A DNA stretch of 60,621 nucleotides from Elusimicrobiota bacterium (GCA_017528425.1 JAFXOV010000050.1:1-60621); one strand, 5' to 3'. Positions 26,001-33,700 are shown, counted from the first letter of the stretch. The notes: a model not told the origin generated them from the sequence alone. A program made the numbers and translations.

Positions 26001-26923
26001 TATTTTAAGAAGCCGTTAATTATTTGCTCTTCCGCTTCATGTTCGGTTAAGCCGAGTGTCATCAACTTTATAAGTTGTTCCCCCGCAATTTTACCGATAG
26101 CCGCTTCGTGAATTAATGCGGCATCTATATTATTTGCTTCAAGTGACGGAATTGCCAATATTTTACCTTCATCCATAATTATGGAATCACATTCGGTATG
26201 ACCGCTGCAACGATTGTTGCCGGTAAGCTTAACTTCAAATTTCTGGTAAGATTTTTCTTTTGCCACCGATCTTGATACTATATCCGCCGTTGAACCTTCA
26301 CCGTCCAAAGTAACGGTGTAACCGCTTACGGCTTGTTGATTACCGTGAGTTAAAAGTCTTTCTCTTACAACAAGTTTTGCACCTTTATTAAGTTTTGCGG
26401 TTGTTTGTCTGTTAGTGTTATCTACTCCCTTAATTTGTACCATTTCCATTTCCATAACACTGTTATCCTGCAAATAAACTTCAGTTCCCGGATTTAATAT
26501 TCTTTTGCCTGTTCCGGTACCCGAACCGAAGTGTTTTTCAACATATTTTACTTTAGAATTTTTTCCTACATAAAATCTGTGAACACCATCATGTTGCGAA
26601 TCCTGATTACCGCAATTATCTATACCGCAACCGGCAACTATAACAACATCACAATTTTCACCTATATAAAAATCGTTATAAACAACTTCTTTGTAGCCGC
26701 TGTCACTTAAAACTACGGGAATATGGACACTTTCGTTTCTGGTGTTATCTTTTATTCTTATATCTATTCCGCTGCCTTCTGTTTTTGTTTGAATATCTAT
26801 ATTGGCGGTAGTATTTCTGCCTGCAAGTTTGCCGTTAGCTCTGAAATTGTATGCTCCCATAGGAACATCATGCAAATCGGCAACTTCAGCTATTAATCTT
26901 TTTTGTATTTCGTTCATTTCCAT
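26000..26923 (-). CDS. SufB/SufD-family Fe-S cluster scaffold protein
   Basis: 307 aa, the beta-helix core of SufB/SufD without the long N-terminal extension of E. coli SufB. Marks: VAGCGIDNCGNQDSQHDG, YVEKHFGSGTG, the conserved SGHTECDSIIMDEG and LEANNIDAALIHEAAIGKI, and LTEHEAEEQIINGFL. It lies 13 bp after sufC, forming a complete two-gene unit with no sufS, sufU or sufE. This matches the minimal SufBC-like (SMS-type) assembly systems of anaerobes and archaea, where one scaffold protein pairs with SufC. The final codons run into hairpin element B. Confidence 0.88.
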   Translation of the reverse strand: MEMNEIQKRLIAEVADLHDVPMGAYNFRANGKLAGRNTTANIDIQTKTEGSGIDIRIKDNTRNESVHIPVVLSDSGYKEVVYNDFYIGENCDVVIVAGCGIDNCGNQDSQHDGVHRFYVGKNSKVKYVEKHFGSGTGTGKRILNPGTEVYLQDNSVMEMEMVQIKGVDNTNRQTTAKLNKGAKLVVRERLLTHGNQQAVSGYTVTLDGEGSTADIVSRSVAKEKSYQKFEVKLTGNNRCSGHTECDSIIMDEGKILAIPSLEANNIDAALIHEAAIGKIAGEQLIKLMTLGLTEHEAEEQIINGFLK

Positions 26924-26936
26924 ATCTTTGATGCTC

Positions 26937-27677
26937 CTAATTTAGTTTTGCACAAGTTGTAACTGCTGATTCGGTTCCTAAAATTTTCGGTAAAATTTCG
27001 TCTCTTGAACCTTGCATTGTTATTTTACCGTCTGCAAGAACAAGAATTTCGTCCGCAATATCCAAAATTCTTTCCTGATGAGAAATAACAACTATCGTTC
27101 CGTTATTGATATTTTGTCTCATGGAATTAAATATTTTTGTTAAATTCTGAAAACTCCACAAATCTATTCCGGCTTCAGGTTCATCAAAAACGGACAGCTT
27201 CGATTGTTTTGCAAGAATAGTTGCTATTTCAATTCTTTTAAGTTCTCCGCCGGACAACGAACCGTTAACTTCTCTTCTTATATATTCGCCTGCACACAAA
27301 CCCACCTTACTTAAATAGTTGCATGCCTGTTCCAAACTTAAAGTTCCTTTAGAAGCGATTTTCAACAAATCGTAAACTTGTAATCCTTTGAATTTTACGG
27401 GTTGTTGGAAAGCATAGCCTATACCGGATTTTGCTCTGTCGGTTATACTTTTATCCGTAATATCCGTTTCGTCAAACAAAATTTGTCCCTGCGTGGGAAT
27501 TACTATACCTGCAATTATTTTTGCAAGTGTAGATTTACCGCTGCCGTTAGGACCGGTAATAACTATAAATTTATTGTTATCAAACTTTATATTAAGATTT
27601 TTTAATATTTCTTTTTTTTGTCCGTTTACCATAACATCAAAAGAAATATTCTTTAGTTCTAACATGTTGCTCTCCAA
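26937..27677 (-). CDS. sufC: Fe-S cluster assembly ATPase SufC
   Basis: 246 aa ABC-type ATPase that powers the SufB/D scaffold in the cytoplasm. Walker A GPNGSGKS at 42-49, signature LSGGELKR, Walker B with KLSVFDEPEAGID, and switch ISHQER are intact. SufC-specific features are the FQQPVKFKG and EAGIDLWSF segments. The alternate M5 start is possible (MESNMLEL). First gene of the two-gene operon, with a promoter at 27701-27729. Confidence 0.94.
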   Translation of the reverse strand: MESNMLELKNISFDVMVNGQKKEILKNLNIKFDNNKFIVITGPNGSGKSTLAKIIAGIVIPTQGQILFDETDITDKSITDRAKSGIGYAFQQPVKFKGLQVYDLLKIASKGTLSLEQACNYLSKVGLCAGEYIRREVNGSLSGGELKRIEIATILAKQSKLSVFDEPEAGIDLWSFQNLTKIFNSMRQNINNGTIVVISHQERILDIADEILVLADGKITMQGSRDEILPKILGTESAVTTCAKLN

Positions 27678-27700
27678 AAATTGTTATTAAATGTTTTCAT

Positions 27701-27729
27701 ATTTTATCAATATAAAAATTGCTTTGCAA
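27701..27729 (-). promoter_or_regulatory. Probable promoter for the suf pair
   Basis: Minus strand TTGCAA (27724-27729), 17 nt, TAAAAT (27701-27706). The -35 box is part of the mini palindrome at 27714-27734. Confidence 0.5.
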
Positions 27730-27734
27730 TTTTT
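27714..27734. repeat. Mini palindrome upstream of sufC
   Basis: AAAAATTGC-TTT-GCAATTTTT, perfect 9-bp arms. It overlaps the predicted -35 box of the suf promoter. Confidence 0.6.
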
Positions 27735-27794
27735 AGTTTATAAGGTTACAGGTTGAACGGCGGTAATTTTGTTTTTTTGGTAATTGTCGTTAAA

Positions 27795-27898
27795 GACCTT
27801 AAGATTTTAGATTAGAATGAAGAAACACAGAGCCGATGTGTACTCTTTGCGGTACTCAAGGTTCTGTGTTTCGAAATTATAACTAAAATATTGAGGTC
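27795..27898. repeat. Three-tiered hairpin element, copy C
   Basis: Outer stem 27795-27810 with 27883-27898, internal loop with GAATGAA on one side, middle stem 27822-27834 with 27860-27872 (13 bp, one G-U), inner hairpin GTGTAC/GTACTC (27838-27843 with 27852-27857) with loop TCTTTGCG. It ends 1 bp from the bioB stop codon. Confidence 0.7.
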
Positions 27899-27899
27899 G

Positions 27900-28853
27900 C
27901 TATACTTGAAGTCCTAATCGTTTTATTGTATCAAAATCTTCATCTATTGAAGTACCGGAAGTTGTTAACATATCACCGGTAATTGTGGCATTTGCACCCG
28001 CAGAAAACATCGATACACCTTTATCTTTAAACAAAAGTCTTCCGCCGGCAAGACGAATAAATGCATCCGGCAAAATAAATCTTGCTATTGCAACGGTTCT
28101 GTTAATTTCTTCCTGCGATAAAATTTTATTATTTTCAAAAGGTGTTCCTTTTATGGGATTTAAAACATTTATCGGAACGGATTTTATACCCAAATTATAA
28201 ATATCAAAAAACATATCTATTCTGTCTTCAAAAGTTTCCCCTAACCCGAAAATTCCGCCGCTGCAAATTTCAAGTCCCGCTTTTTTTGCAAGGTTTATTG
28301 TATTTATTTTATCATCATAGGTATGTGTAGAACATATACTGGGAAAAAATCTTCTTGATGTTTCCAGGTTGCAATGATATCTTGTAACTCCCGCCTGTTT
28401 TAATTTTACAAGTTGTTCATAAGATAAAAGTCCCATAGAAGCACATAACAAAATATCGCATTTGTTTTTTATATCTTTATAAGTTTGGCAAACGGAATCT
28501 ATTTCCGTATCGGAAAGTTTTTTACCTGATGTGACAATGGAAAACCTTTTAACCTTTTTATCCGCGTTATGTTTCGCTTCTTTAAATATATTTGGGCTGT
28601 CAAGTAAAGGATACTCTTTTATGCTTGTTTTATAATGTGAAGATTGTGCACAGAACTTACAGTTTTCGCTGCACTTACCGCTTTTACCGCTGACTATTGA
28701 GCACATATCGAATTTGTTACCGCAAAATTTTTGTTTTATTTTTTCGGCATACAAAGAAAGCTCTTGTAAATTTTCTGTTACAAGAGATAGTGCTTCCTGT
28801 TTTGTTATATGATAATTTTCATTTAAAATTTTATTACTAAGTTCTTTTAACAT
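27900..28853 (-). CDS. bioB: Biotin synthase
   Basis: 317 aa radical SAM enzyme that inserts sulfur into dethiobiotin. The SAM-cluster motif is Cys61-x3-Cys65-x2-Cys68 (KCSENCKFCAQS). The second-cluster region includes LLCASMGLLS and YHCNLETSRRFF, then SGGIFGLGET and RLAGGRLLF. No other biotin genes are nearby, so it may work with genes elsewhere or on imported dethiobiotin. Confidence 0.95.
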   Translation of the reverse strand: MLKELSNKILNENYHITKQEALSLVTENLQELSLYAEKIKQKFCGNKFDMCSIVSGKSGKCSENCKFCAQSSHYKTSIKEYPLLDSPNIFKEAKHNADKKVKRFSIVTSGKKLSDTEIDSVCQTYKDIKNKCDILLCASMGLLSYEQLVKLKQAGVTRYHCNLETSRRFFPSICSTHTYDDKINTINLAKKAGLEICSGGIFGLGETFEDRIDMFFDIYNLGIKSVPINVLNPIKGTPFENNKILSQEEINRTVAIARFILPDAFIRLAGGRLLFKDKGVSMFSAGANATITGDMLTTSGTSIDEDFDTIKRLGLQV

Positions 28854-28914
28854 AATATTTTCTGCTCCATATAACGAAGATTATAGAATATTTTGACGAT
28901 AAAAAAAAACGGCA

Positions 28915-28933
28915 AAAATCGCTTTGCGATTTT
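28915..28933. repeat. Mini palindrome upstream of bioB
   Basis: AAAATCGC-TTT-GCGATTTT, perfect 8-bp arms, followed by a purine-rich stretch (28934-29010) of GAGGAATAGA words that resembles one arm of the repeats at 9118 and 33733. Confidence 0.55.
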
Positions 28934-29019
28934 GAGGAATAGAAGTATAGAGGAATAGAGGAATGGAAACGACAGGACGACAGAAGATTGGAATATTAGA
29001 GAATTGGAAGTTCAATTAT

Positions 29020-29050
29020 AAAAAACGGGAAGAAAATTCTTCCCGTTTTT
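29020..29050. terminator. Intrinsic terminator after outer-membrane paralogue 3
   Basis: A perfect 14-bp stem (AAAAACGGGAAGAA with its complement) around a 2-3 nt loop. Either strand gives a T-run, but the gene served is the minus-strand barrel gene. Confidence 0.75.
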
Positions 29051-29056
29051 ATTATT

Positions 29057-29087
29057 TTTATAGATCCCGTATCAAGTACGGGATGAC
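29057..29087. repeat. TCAAG-loop palindrome, copy 3
   Basis: TTTTATAG, then ATCCCGTA-TCAAG-TACGGGAT (29064-29071 with 29077-29084), then GAC. Same flanks and loop as copies 1 and 2, different stem. Confidence 0.65.
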
Positions 29088-29108
29088 ACTGCTATCGCAG
29101 TTATAAGG

Positions 29109-29672
29109 TTAAAATACAAATTTATAACCTACTTTTAGTTGTAATGTTGAATACGTTACATCTGAAATAGGACCATCTGGAATGTTTGACTTGCTACTTG
29201 AATAAAGAACTTCAAAAACGAAATTTTCTTTTATTGTTGTTCCTACACCAGCCCCCCAATATAATCCAGTTTCTTTTTCAATACCATCATCGGGATCCAA
29301 TCTTAACATTCCAACACCTACCTGAACTAAAGGATAAATGTTGTTAAAAATATCGTTCCCTGTTTCAAATACATATTTTGCTTGTGCATAAATATTTGTC
29401 CAACCTGCTTTAAACATTGTTTTTTTTACTTCAGAATTGAAAATATAGTCTATACCTGCACCAATTGCCAACTGAGGCATTACATAATAAAAGAAATCTA
29501 CACCGGCTGTAAATGCAGGATCAACATCAAGATCGTAAGGTCTACCCCAATCTATCTTAGACATAAGATTAAAACCTGCTTTGATGTCCAACTCCATTGC
29601 TCCCTGGTCTGCTGCAAATACTGGTGCTACAAGTGCTACCGTCAACAACAAAGCCAACAATCCTTTTTTCAT
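29109..29672 (-). CDS. Small outer-membrane beta-barrel protein (paralogue 3)
   Basis: 187 aa. Signal peptide MKKGLLALLLTVALVAPVFA, almost the same as in the two proteins at 23.6-25 kb, then barrel-like strands (VDFFYYVMPQLAIGAGIDYIF, LYWGAGVGTTIKENFVFEVLY) and a terminal LKVGYKFVF. It is more diverged than the other two and placed 4 kb away, so the set probably arose by duplication and dispersal. The exact role is unknown. AGGAGG ribosome-binding site. Confidence 0.78.
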   Translation of the reverse strand: MKKGLLALLLTVALVAPVFAADQGAMELDIKAGFNLMSKIDWGRPYDLDVDPAFTAGVDFFYYVMPQLAIGAGIDYIFNSEVKKTMFKAGWTNIYAQAKYVFETGNDIFNNIYPLVQVGVGMLRLDPDDGIEKETGLYWGAGVGTTIKENFVFEVLYSSSKSNIPDGPISDVTYSTLQLKVGYKFVF

Positions 29673-29755
29673 TTACTTCCTCCTTTTTATATTTTACTTC
29701 AATAAATATTAGCTTGATTTTATCAAAAAACTATTGCAACGACAAATCTTTTGTA

Positions 29756-29804
29756 GTCGTTAAAGACCTTAAGATTTTGTGTCAGAATGAAGAAACACAA
29801 AATC
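29756..29804. repeat. Partial copy of the left half of element C
   Basis: These 49 bp are nearly the same as 27786-27834 (GTCGTTAAAGACCTTAAG, GAATGAAGAAACAC). Here the middle stem has no right-hand partner; instead GATTTTGTGT and ACACAAAATC form a new 10-bp hairpin. Confidence 0.6.
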
Positions 29805-29828
29805 AAAATTATTTAAAACAATTTTTAA

Positions 29829-29935
29829 GCGACGAAATATTTTGAATTTAGACAAGAAAACAGCACGGCGAAGTTTACATTGAAAAGTAAATGAGCCGTA
29901 CTGTGACACAGTATAAATTCAAAAGATAATGTCGC
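29829..29935. repeat. Three-tiered hairpin element, copy D
   Basis: Outer stem 29829-29850 with 29914-29935 (22 nt, few mismatches), internal loop, middle stem 29861-29869 with 29895-29903, inner hairpin TTTAC/GTAAA (29874-29878 with 29887-29891). GCGAAG and TGAGC next to the inner hairpin can form tandem G-A pairs. It ends 7 bp from the pyrE stop codon. Confidence 0.65.
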
Positions 29936-29942
29936 TATATGT

Positions 29943-30518
29943 TTATTTTCTGCTGCCTGGCTTAATAGGTTTTGACCCGTCTTTACATAACGGACATTCT
30001 TCAGGTTTATAACTTTTAACTTCCAAACTTAATAAAGAAAATCTAGGAACACCGAAATCCACTTTGCCTGCACTTCTGTCCACTAAAGAACATACGGCAA
30101 CAATTTCGGCTCCCGTTTCTTTTAAACTTTCTATAACTTCTCTTGTGGAAAGACCTGTTGTTATAACATCTTCAACTACAAGAACTTTTTCACCTTTACT
30201 TACGGAAAAACCTCTTCTTAATGTAACTTTACCGTCAACTCTTTCGGTAAAAATTGCTCTTGTTCCGAAAGCTCTGCCCATTTCATGGCCGATTATTACT
30301 CCGCCCATTGCAGGTGAAACTACAACATCTATATCTTTTACTACTTGTACAATTTTTTCTTTTAAGTTCTGTGCCAACACCTGTGCAACTTCAGGATGTT
30401 GCAATATAAGTGCAGACTGAAAATATGTATCGGAATGCAATCCGCTGGACAACAAAAAGTGTCCGTTTAATAATGCATTATGTTTTTTGAACAACTCTTT
30501 CATTTCTTCTTGATTCAT
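29943..30518 (-). CDS. pyrE: Orotate phosphoribosyltransferase
   Basis: 191 aa when started at ATG 30518, which has an AAGGAG ribosome-binding site 10 nt upstream and follows pyrF by 4 nt. It makes OMP from orotate and PRPP. The PRPP loop VLVVEDVITTGLST is clear, with SGLHSDTYFQ near the N-terminus and VSPAMGGVIIGHEMGRA. The C-terminal PEECPLCKDG has a CxxC pair seen in some longer PyrE proteins. Last of pyrD-pyrF-pyrE. Confidence 0.95.
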   Translation of the reverse strand: MNQEEMKELFKKHNALLNGHFLLSSGLHSDTYFQSALILQHPEVAQVLAQNLKEKIVQVVKDIDVVVSPAMGGVIIGHEMGRAFGTRAIFTERVDGKVTLRRGFSVSKGEKVLVVEDVITTGLSTREVIESLKETGAEIVAVCSLVDRSAGKVDFGVPRFSLLSLEVKSYKPEECPLCKDGSKPIKPGSRK

Positions 30519-30522
30519 TTTA

Positions 30523-31167
30523 TTATAACTCCTTAATGGATTCGTAAATATTCTTTGCAACTTCTACAGGATTTTCCGCCTGAATTATAGGCCTTCCGAC
30601 AACTATAAAATTGGCTCCTGCTTTAACTGCGGATTCAGGAGTTGCTACTCTTTTTTGGTCATCCTGAACTTTAACAGGTCTTATACCCGGTGTAACGACT
30701 TCAAACTCTTTACCGCAGTTTGATTTTATTGTTTCTATTTCAAGCGGTGAAGATATTACTCCGTCAACCCCGCAATCTTTGGCAAGTTTTGCTCTTCTTA
30801 CAACTTCTTCCGGTGTGGTAACCTGGCTTGTTAAAACGGTTACCGCCCAAATTTTCGGTCTGTTTTCTACGGATGTTGCAAGTTTCAACATTTCTTCCCC
30901 GCCGCAAGAATGAACGGTTAAACTGTAAATGCCCAAATCTCTTGCTGATTGTACCGCTCTTTGAACGGTTGCCGGAATATCGTGAAACTTTAAATCTAAA
31001 AATACTTTTTTACCGTTATCGTTTATCATCTTTATTATTTCTTTACCGGACTGTAAAAAAAGTATCGGGCCGACTTTAAATATATCTATATAAGGGCTTA
31101 AATCTTTAACTAATTTCTCTGCTTTTTTAAAATCGAAAACATCTAATGCCAATATTGTTTTGTTCAT
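30523..31167 (-). CDS. pyrF: Orotidine 5'-phosphate decarboxylase
   Basis: 214 aa TIM barrel that makes UMP from OMP. The active-site array Asp58-x-Lys60-x2-Asp63 is present in DLKFHDIPATV. VTPGIRP and IVVGRPI near the end bind phosphate. The start overlaps the pyrD stop by 4 nt. Confidence 0.96.
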   Translation of the reverse strand: MNKTILALDVFDFKKAEKLVKDLSPYIDIFKVGPILFLQSGKEIIKMINDNGKKVFLDLKFHDIPATVQRAVQSARDLGIYSLTVHSCGGEEMLKLATSVENRPKIWAVTVLTSQVTTPEEVVRRAKLAKDCGVDGVISSPLEIETIKSNCGKEFEVVTPGIRPVKVQDDQKRVATPESAVKAGANFIVVGRPIIQAENPVEVAKNIYESIKEL

Positions 31168-32069
31168 AGTTTAACCTTGCCTTGCAACTCTTTAATATTC
31201 TTTATTTTCTTATCTTTCAAATATTTTTCTAAACCTTTATATGTGTTTTCAAACACTTTAGGTTCTACCAAAACTTGTGTTCCTATACTTACACAACTTG
31301 CACCCGCAAGAATAAATTCTATAACATCATCACTGTTAGTTATTCCTCCGCAACCTATGATGGGTATGGAAACTTTTTGGAAAGCATCAAACACACATCT
31401 TAAAGCCATAGGTTTTACACAAGGACCTGACATTCCTCCTTTAACCGTAGAAAGTTTCGGTCTAAACGTGTTTACATCTATAGCCATTGCAGGAAACGTA
31501 TTTGTTAACGTTACGGCATCCGCACCGCAATTTTGTGCCGTAAGTGAAAGTGCTGCGATATCTTGAACCTGCGGTGACAACTTTGCAATTATAGGAAACT
31601 TTGAAATATGTTTTACACTTTTTATTATGTTGCTAAACAGTTCAATATCTTGAGAAATTATTGTCTTTTTCAAGTTAGGGCACGAAAGGTTTAACTCTAT
31701 CGCCGATATTTTGGAAAATCTGTTAAGTTCCATAACCGTTCTTGCATAATCACTTACACAAGCACCCGCAACACTTACTATTATGGGAACTTTTAATTTT
31801 AATATTTCGTCCAACTTTTTTTCCGTGAACTTTTTTACACCGATATTTTGAAGACCGATAGTGTTAAGCATACCGCTTGCAACTTCCGCAATTCTCGGTT
31901 GAGGGTTTCCCAATCTTTCTTCAAAAGTTATAGTTTTTGTAATTATAGCACCGATTTTTGAAATGTCTATCAGGTCGGTTAATTCGTTACCATAACCGAA
32001 CGTTCCCGATGCCGTGAGCAACGGACTTTTCATCTTTATACCGAGAAATGTTGTGCTTAAACTGTTCAT
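31164..32069 (-). CDS. pyrD: Dihydroorotate dehydrogenase (class 1)
   Basis: 301 aa FMN enzyme of the soluble class 1 type, most like 1B. TASGTFGYGNEL at the N-terminus, the catalytic base Cys130 in ELNLSCPN, and TLTNTFPAMAID followed by GGMSGPCVKPMAL. Class 1B normally pairs with PyrK to pass electrons to NAD; no pyrK is adjacent, so either it lies elsewhere or another acceptor is used. First of the pyr trio, 41 bp after the TIGR04076 gene. Confidence 0.92.
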   Translation of the reverse strand: MNSLSTTFLGIKMKSPLLTASGTFGYGNELTDLIDISKIGAIITKTITFEERLGNPQPRIAEVASGMLNTIGLQNIGVKKFTEKKLDEILKLKVPIIVSVAGACVSDYARTVMELNRFSKISAIELNLSCPNLKKTIISQDIELFSNIIKSVKHISKFPIIAKLSPQVQDIAALSLTAQNCGADAVTLTNTFPAMAIDVNTFRPKLSTVKGGMSGPCVKPMALRCVFDAFQKVSIPIIGCGGITNSDDVIEFILAGASCVSIGTQVLVEPKVFENTYKGLEKYLKDKKIKNIKELQGKVKL

Positions 32070-32110
32070 AGTGTTATTATTATATCTTTTAAGGGTATTT
32101 TTTTCAATTA

Positions 32111-32413
32111 TTATTCTATGGTTTCAATATAGAAACTTACGGGACGGAATCCGTCGTTACAGGAAATCATTGCGGAATGTTTGTTTTTCATCCAACCGTC
32201 AAAGAAGTTGCCTCCGCCTTCGGCAAGTTCTTTAACAAACTTTTCCATACTTTCCCATGCACTGTCACAAAGGTTTTCGGGCTTTTGTGCATTTACGGAA
32301 ACAAAAGTGTCTCCGACTTTTAAATCGCATGTATGTTCTATGGGATTTTCGTATTTTTCCATTAAATCTTTATATTCGGTTTGTTTTAAAACGGTAATTT
32401 TTACGGATTTCAT
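32111..32413 (-). CDS. TIGR04076-family protein of unknown function
   Basis: 100 aa. The opening VKITVLKQTEYKDLMEKY, the central CDSAWESMEKFV and the end SCNDGFRPVSFYIE match a small family of unknown function common in anaerobes, with two conserved cysteines (C29 region HTCDLKVGD and SAMISCNDG). No membrane helix. It sits between rdgB (2 bp) and pyrD (41 bp); no functional link is evident. Confidence 0.7.
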   Translation of the reverse strand: MKSVKITVLKQTEYKDLMEKYENPIEHTCDLKVGDTFVSVNAQKPENLCDSAWESMEKFVKELAEGGGNFFDGWMKNKHSAMISCNDGFRPVSFYIETIE

Positions 32414-32415
32414 AA

Positions 32416-33012
32416 TTATTTTAAAGATAGAAATTTGTTTTTAAAATCTTTAAGCGCCATTGCTCTGTGACTGATTTGATTTTTTATTTCTTCACCGAGT
32501 TCGGCAAAAGTTTTCTCGTATTTAGGAACATAAAATAAAGGATCGTAACCAAACCCTGTAGTTCCCGACAAACTTTCGGCAATGTATCCTTTGATTTTTC
32601 CTTCACCTAATATTTTTACGTTCCCTTGCGGATCACTCAAAGCGATAACACATCTGAATTGTGCTTGTCTGTTTTCCATTTGAACACCGTTAAGCGCTTT
32701 CAATAATTTGTTATTGTTGTCCGCATAAGAACAATTTTCACCGGCATATCTTGAAGAATATACTCCGGGTGCACCGTTCAAATAATTTACTTCAAGACCG
32801 GTATCATCGGCTATTGCCCACGAATTAAAATATTTTGCAACTTCGGTTGCTTTTTTTATTGCATTATCCTGCAAAGTTTGTCCGTCTTCAACAACTTCGG
32901 GATACTTATCAAAATCGGTCATAGGTTTTATATTAACAGACAAATCTTTTAAAATATCTTTTATTTCCACAACTTTATGTTTGTTCCCCGTGGCAAGTAT
33001 TATTTCTTTCAT
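32416..33012 (-). CDS. rdgB: dITP/XTP pyrophosphatase (RdgB/HAM1)
   Basis: 198 aa house-cleaning NTPase that removes inosine and xanthosine triphosphates. LATGNKHKVVEI at the N-terminus, DDTGLEVNYLNGAPGVYSSRY, FGYDPLFYVP and ISHRAMAL at the end cover all family motifs. It starts 1 bp after rph; the rph-rdgB pairing is common. Confidence 0.96.
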   Translation of the reverse strand: MKEIILATGNKHKVVEIKDILKDLSVNIKPMTDFDKYPEVVEDGQTLQDNAIKKATEVAKYFNSWAIADDTGLEVNYLNGAPGVYSSRYAGENCSYADNNNKLLKALNGVQMENRQAQFRCVIALSDPQGNVKILGEGKIKGYIAESLSGTTGFGYDPLFYVPKYEKTFAELGEEIKNQISHRAMALKDFKNKFLSLK

Positions 33013-33013
33013 T

Positions 33014-33700
33014 TTAAATTTTCCCTAATGCTTTTTTCTGCGCTTTTATTACTTGGAATATTCCTGTTTTTGCACTGTCCAACATTTTATCCAAATCTTT
33101 TCTTGAAAAGGTGTGACCTTCGGCTGTTCCTTGAACTTCAACCAAATCTCCGTTATCAAGCATAACAACATTCATATCGATATCGGCAACATTGTCTTCT
33201 TTTGCGGACAAATCCAACACCATTTGTTTACCTACAAACCCCACACTTATTGCCGCTAAAAAACCTTTTAAAGGTAATGTTTCTATCAACTTTTGTTTCT
33301 GTAATTTTTTAAGTGCAAGAGCAAGTGCTATAAAACCGCCGTTAATCGATGCTGTTCTTGTCCCTCCGTCTGCTCTTATAACATCACAATCTATAGTTAT
33401 TGTTCTTTTACCTAACTTTTCCAAATCCACACAAGCTCTCAACGATCTTCCTACAAGTCTTGATATTTCCTGAGCTCTGCCGTTTTGTAATTTTTTTCTT
33501 GATATTCTATCGTTACAAGATCTCGGCATCATGGAATATTCCGCGGTTACCCAACCTTGTTCCCTTTTTTCCGCTTCTATAAAAGGCGGAACTTTTTCTT
33601 CAACGGTTGCAACACACAAAACTTTTGTTTCACCTAAAGAAAACATACACGAACCTTCGGCATGTTTCAAATAATTTTTTACTATTTTAATCTTTCTCAT
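33014..33700 (-). CDS. rph: Ribonuclease PH
   Basis: 228 aa phosphorolytic 3'-5' exoribonuclease for tRNA trimming. GSCMFSLGETKVLC, EYSMMPRS, RAQEISRLVGRSLRA and DCDVIRADGGTRTASI are the expected motifs, and the length is close to the usual 240. It begins a new group downstream of the repeat that separates it from valS. Confidence 0.96.
   Translation of the reverse strand: MRKIKIVKNYLKHAEGSCMFSLGETKVLCVATVEEKVPPFIEAEKREQGWVTAEYSMMPRSCNDRISRKKLQNGRAQEISRLVGRSLRACVDLEKLGKRTITIDCDVIRADGGTRTASINGGFIALALALKKLQKQKLIETLPLKGFLAAISVGFVGKQMVLDLSAKEDNVADIDMNVVMLDNGDLVEVQGTAEGHTFSRKDLDKMLDSAKTGIFQVIKAQKKALGKI

Noticed and set aside
27735-27790. Possible tRNA in the gap before bioB
   Set aside because: A GGTTACAGGTTGAACGG segment looks T-arm-like, but no acceptor stem or anticodon arm can be built.
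1969-29935. The hairpin elements as integron attC sites
   Set aside because: They follow stop codons and fold imperfectly like attC, but no GTTRRRY/RYYYAAC core pair is found at the ends, the flanking genes are ordinary operon members, and no integrase is present.
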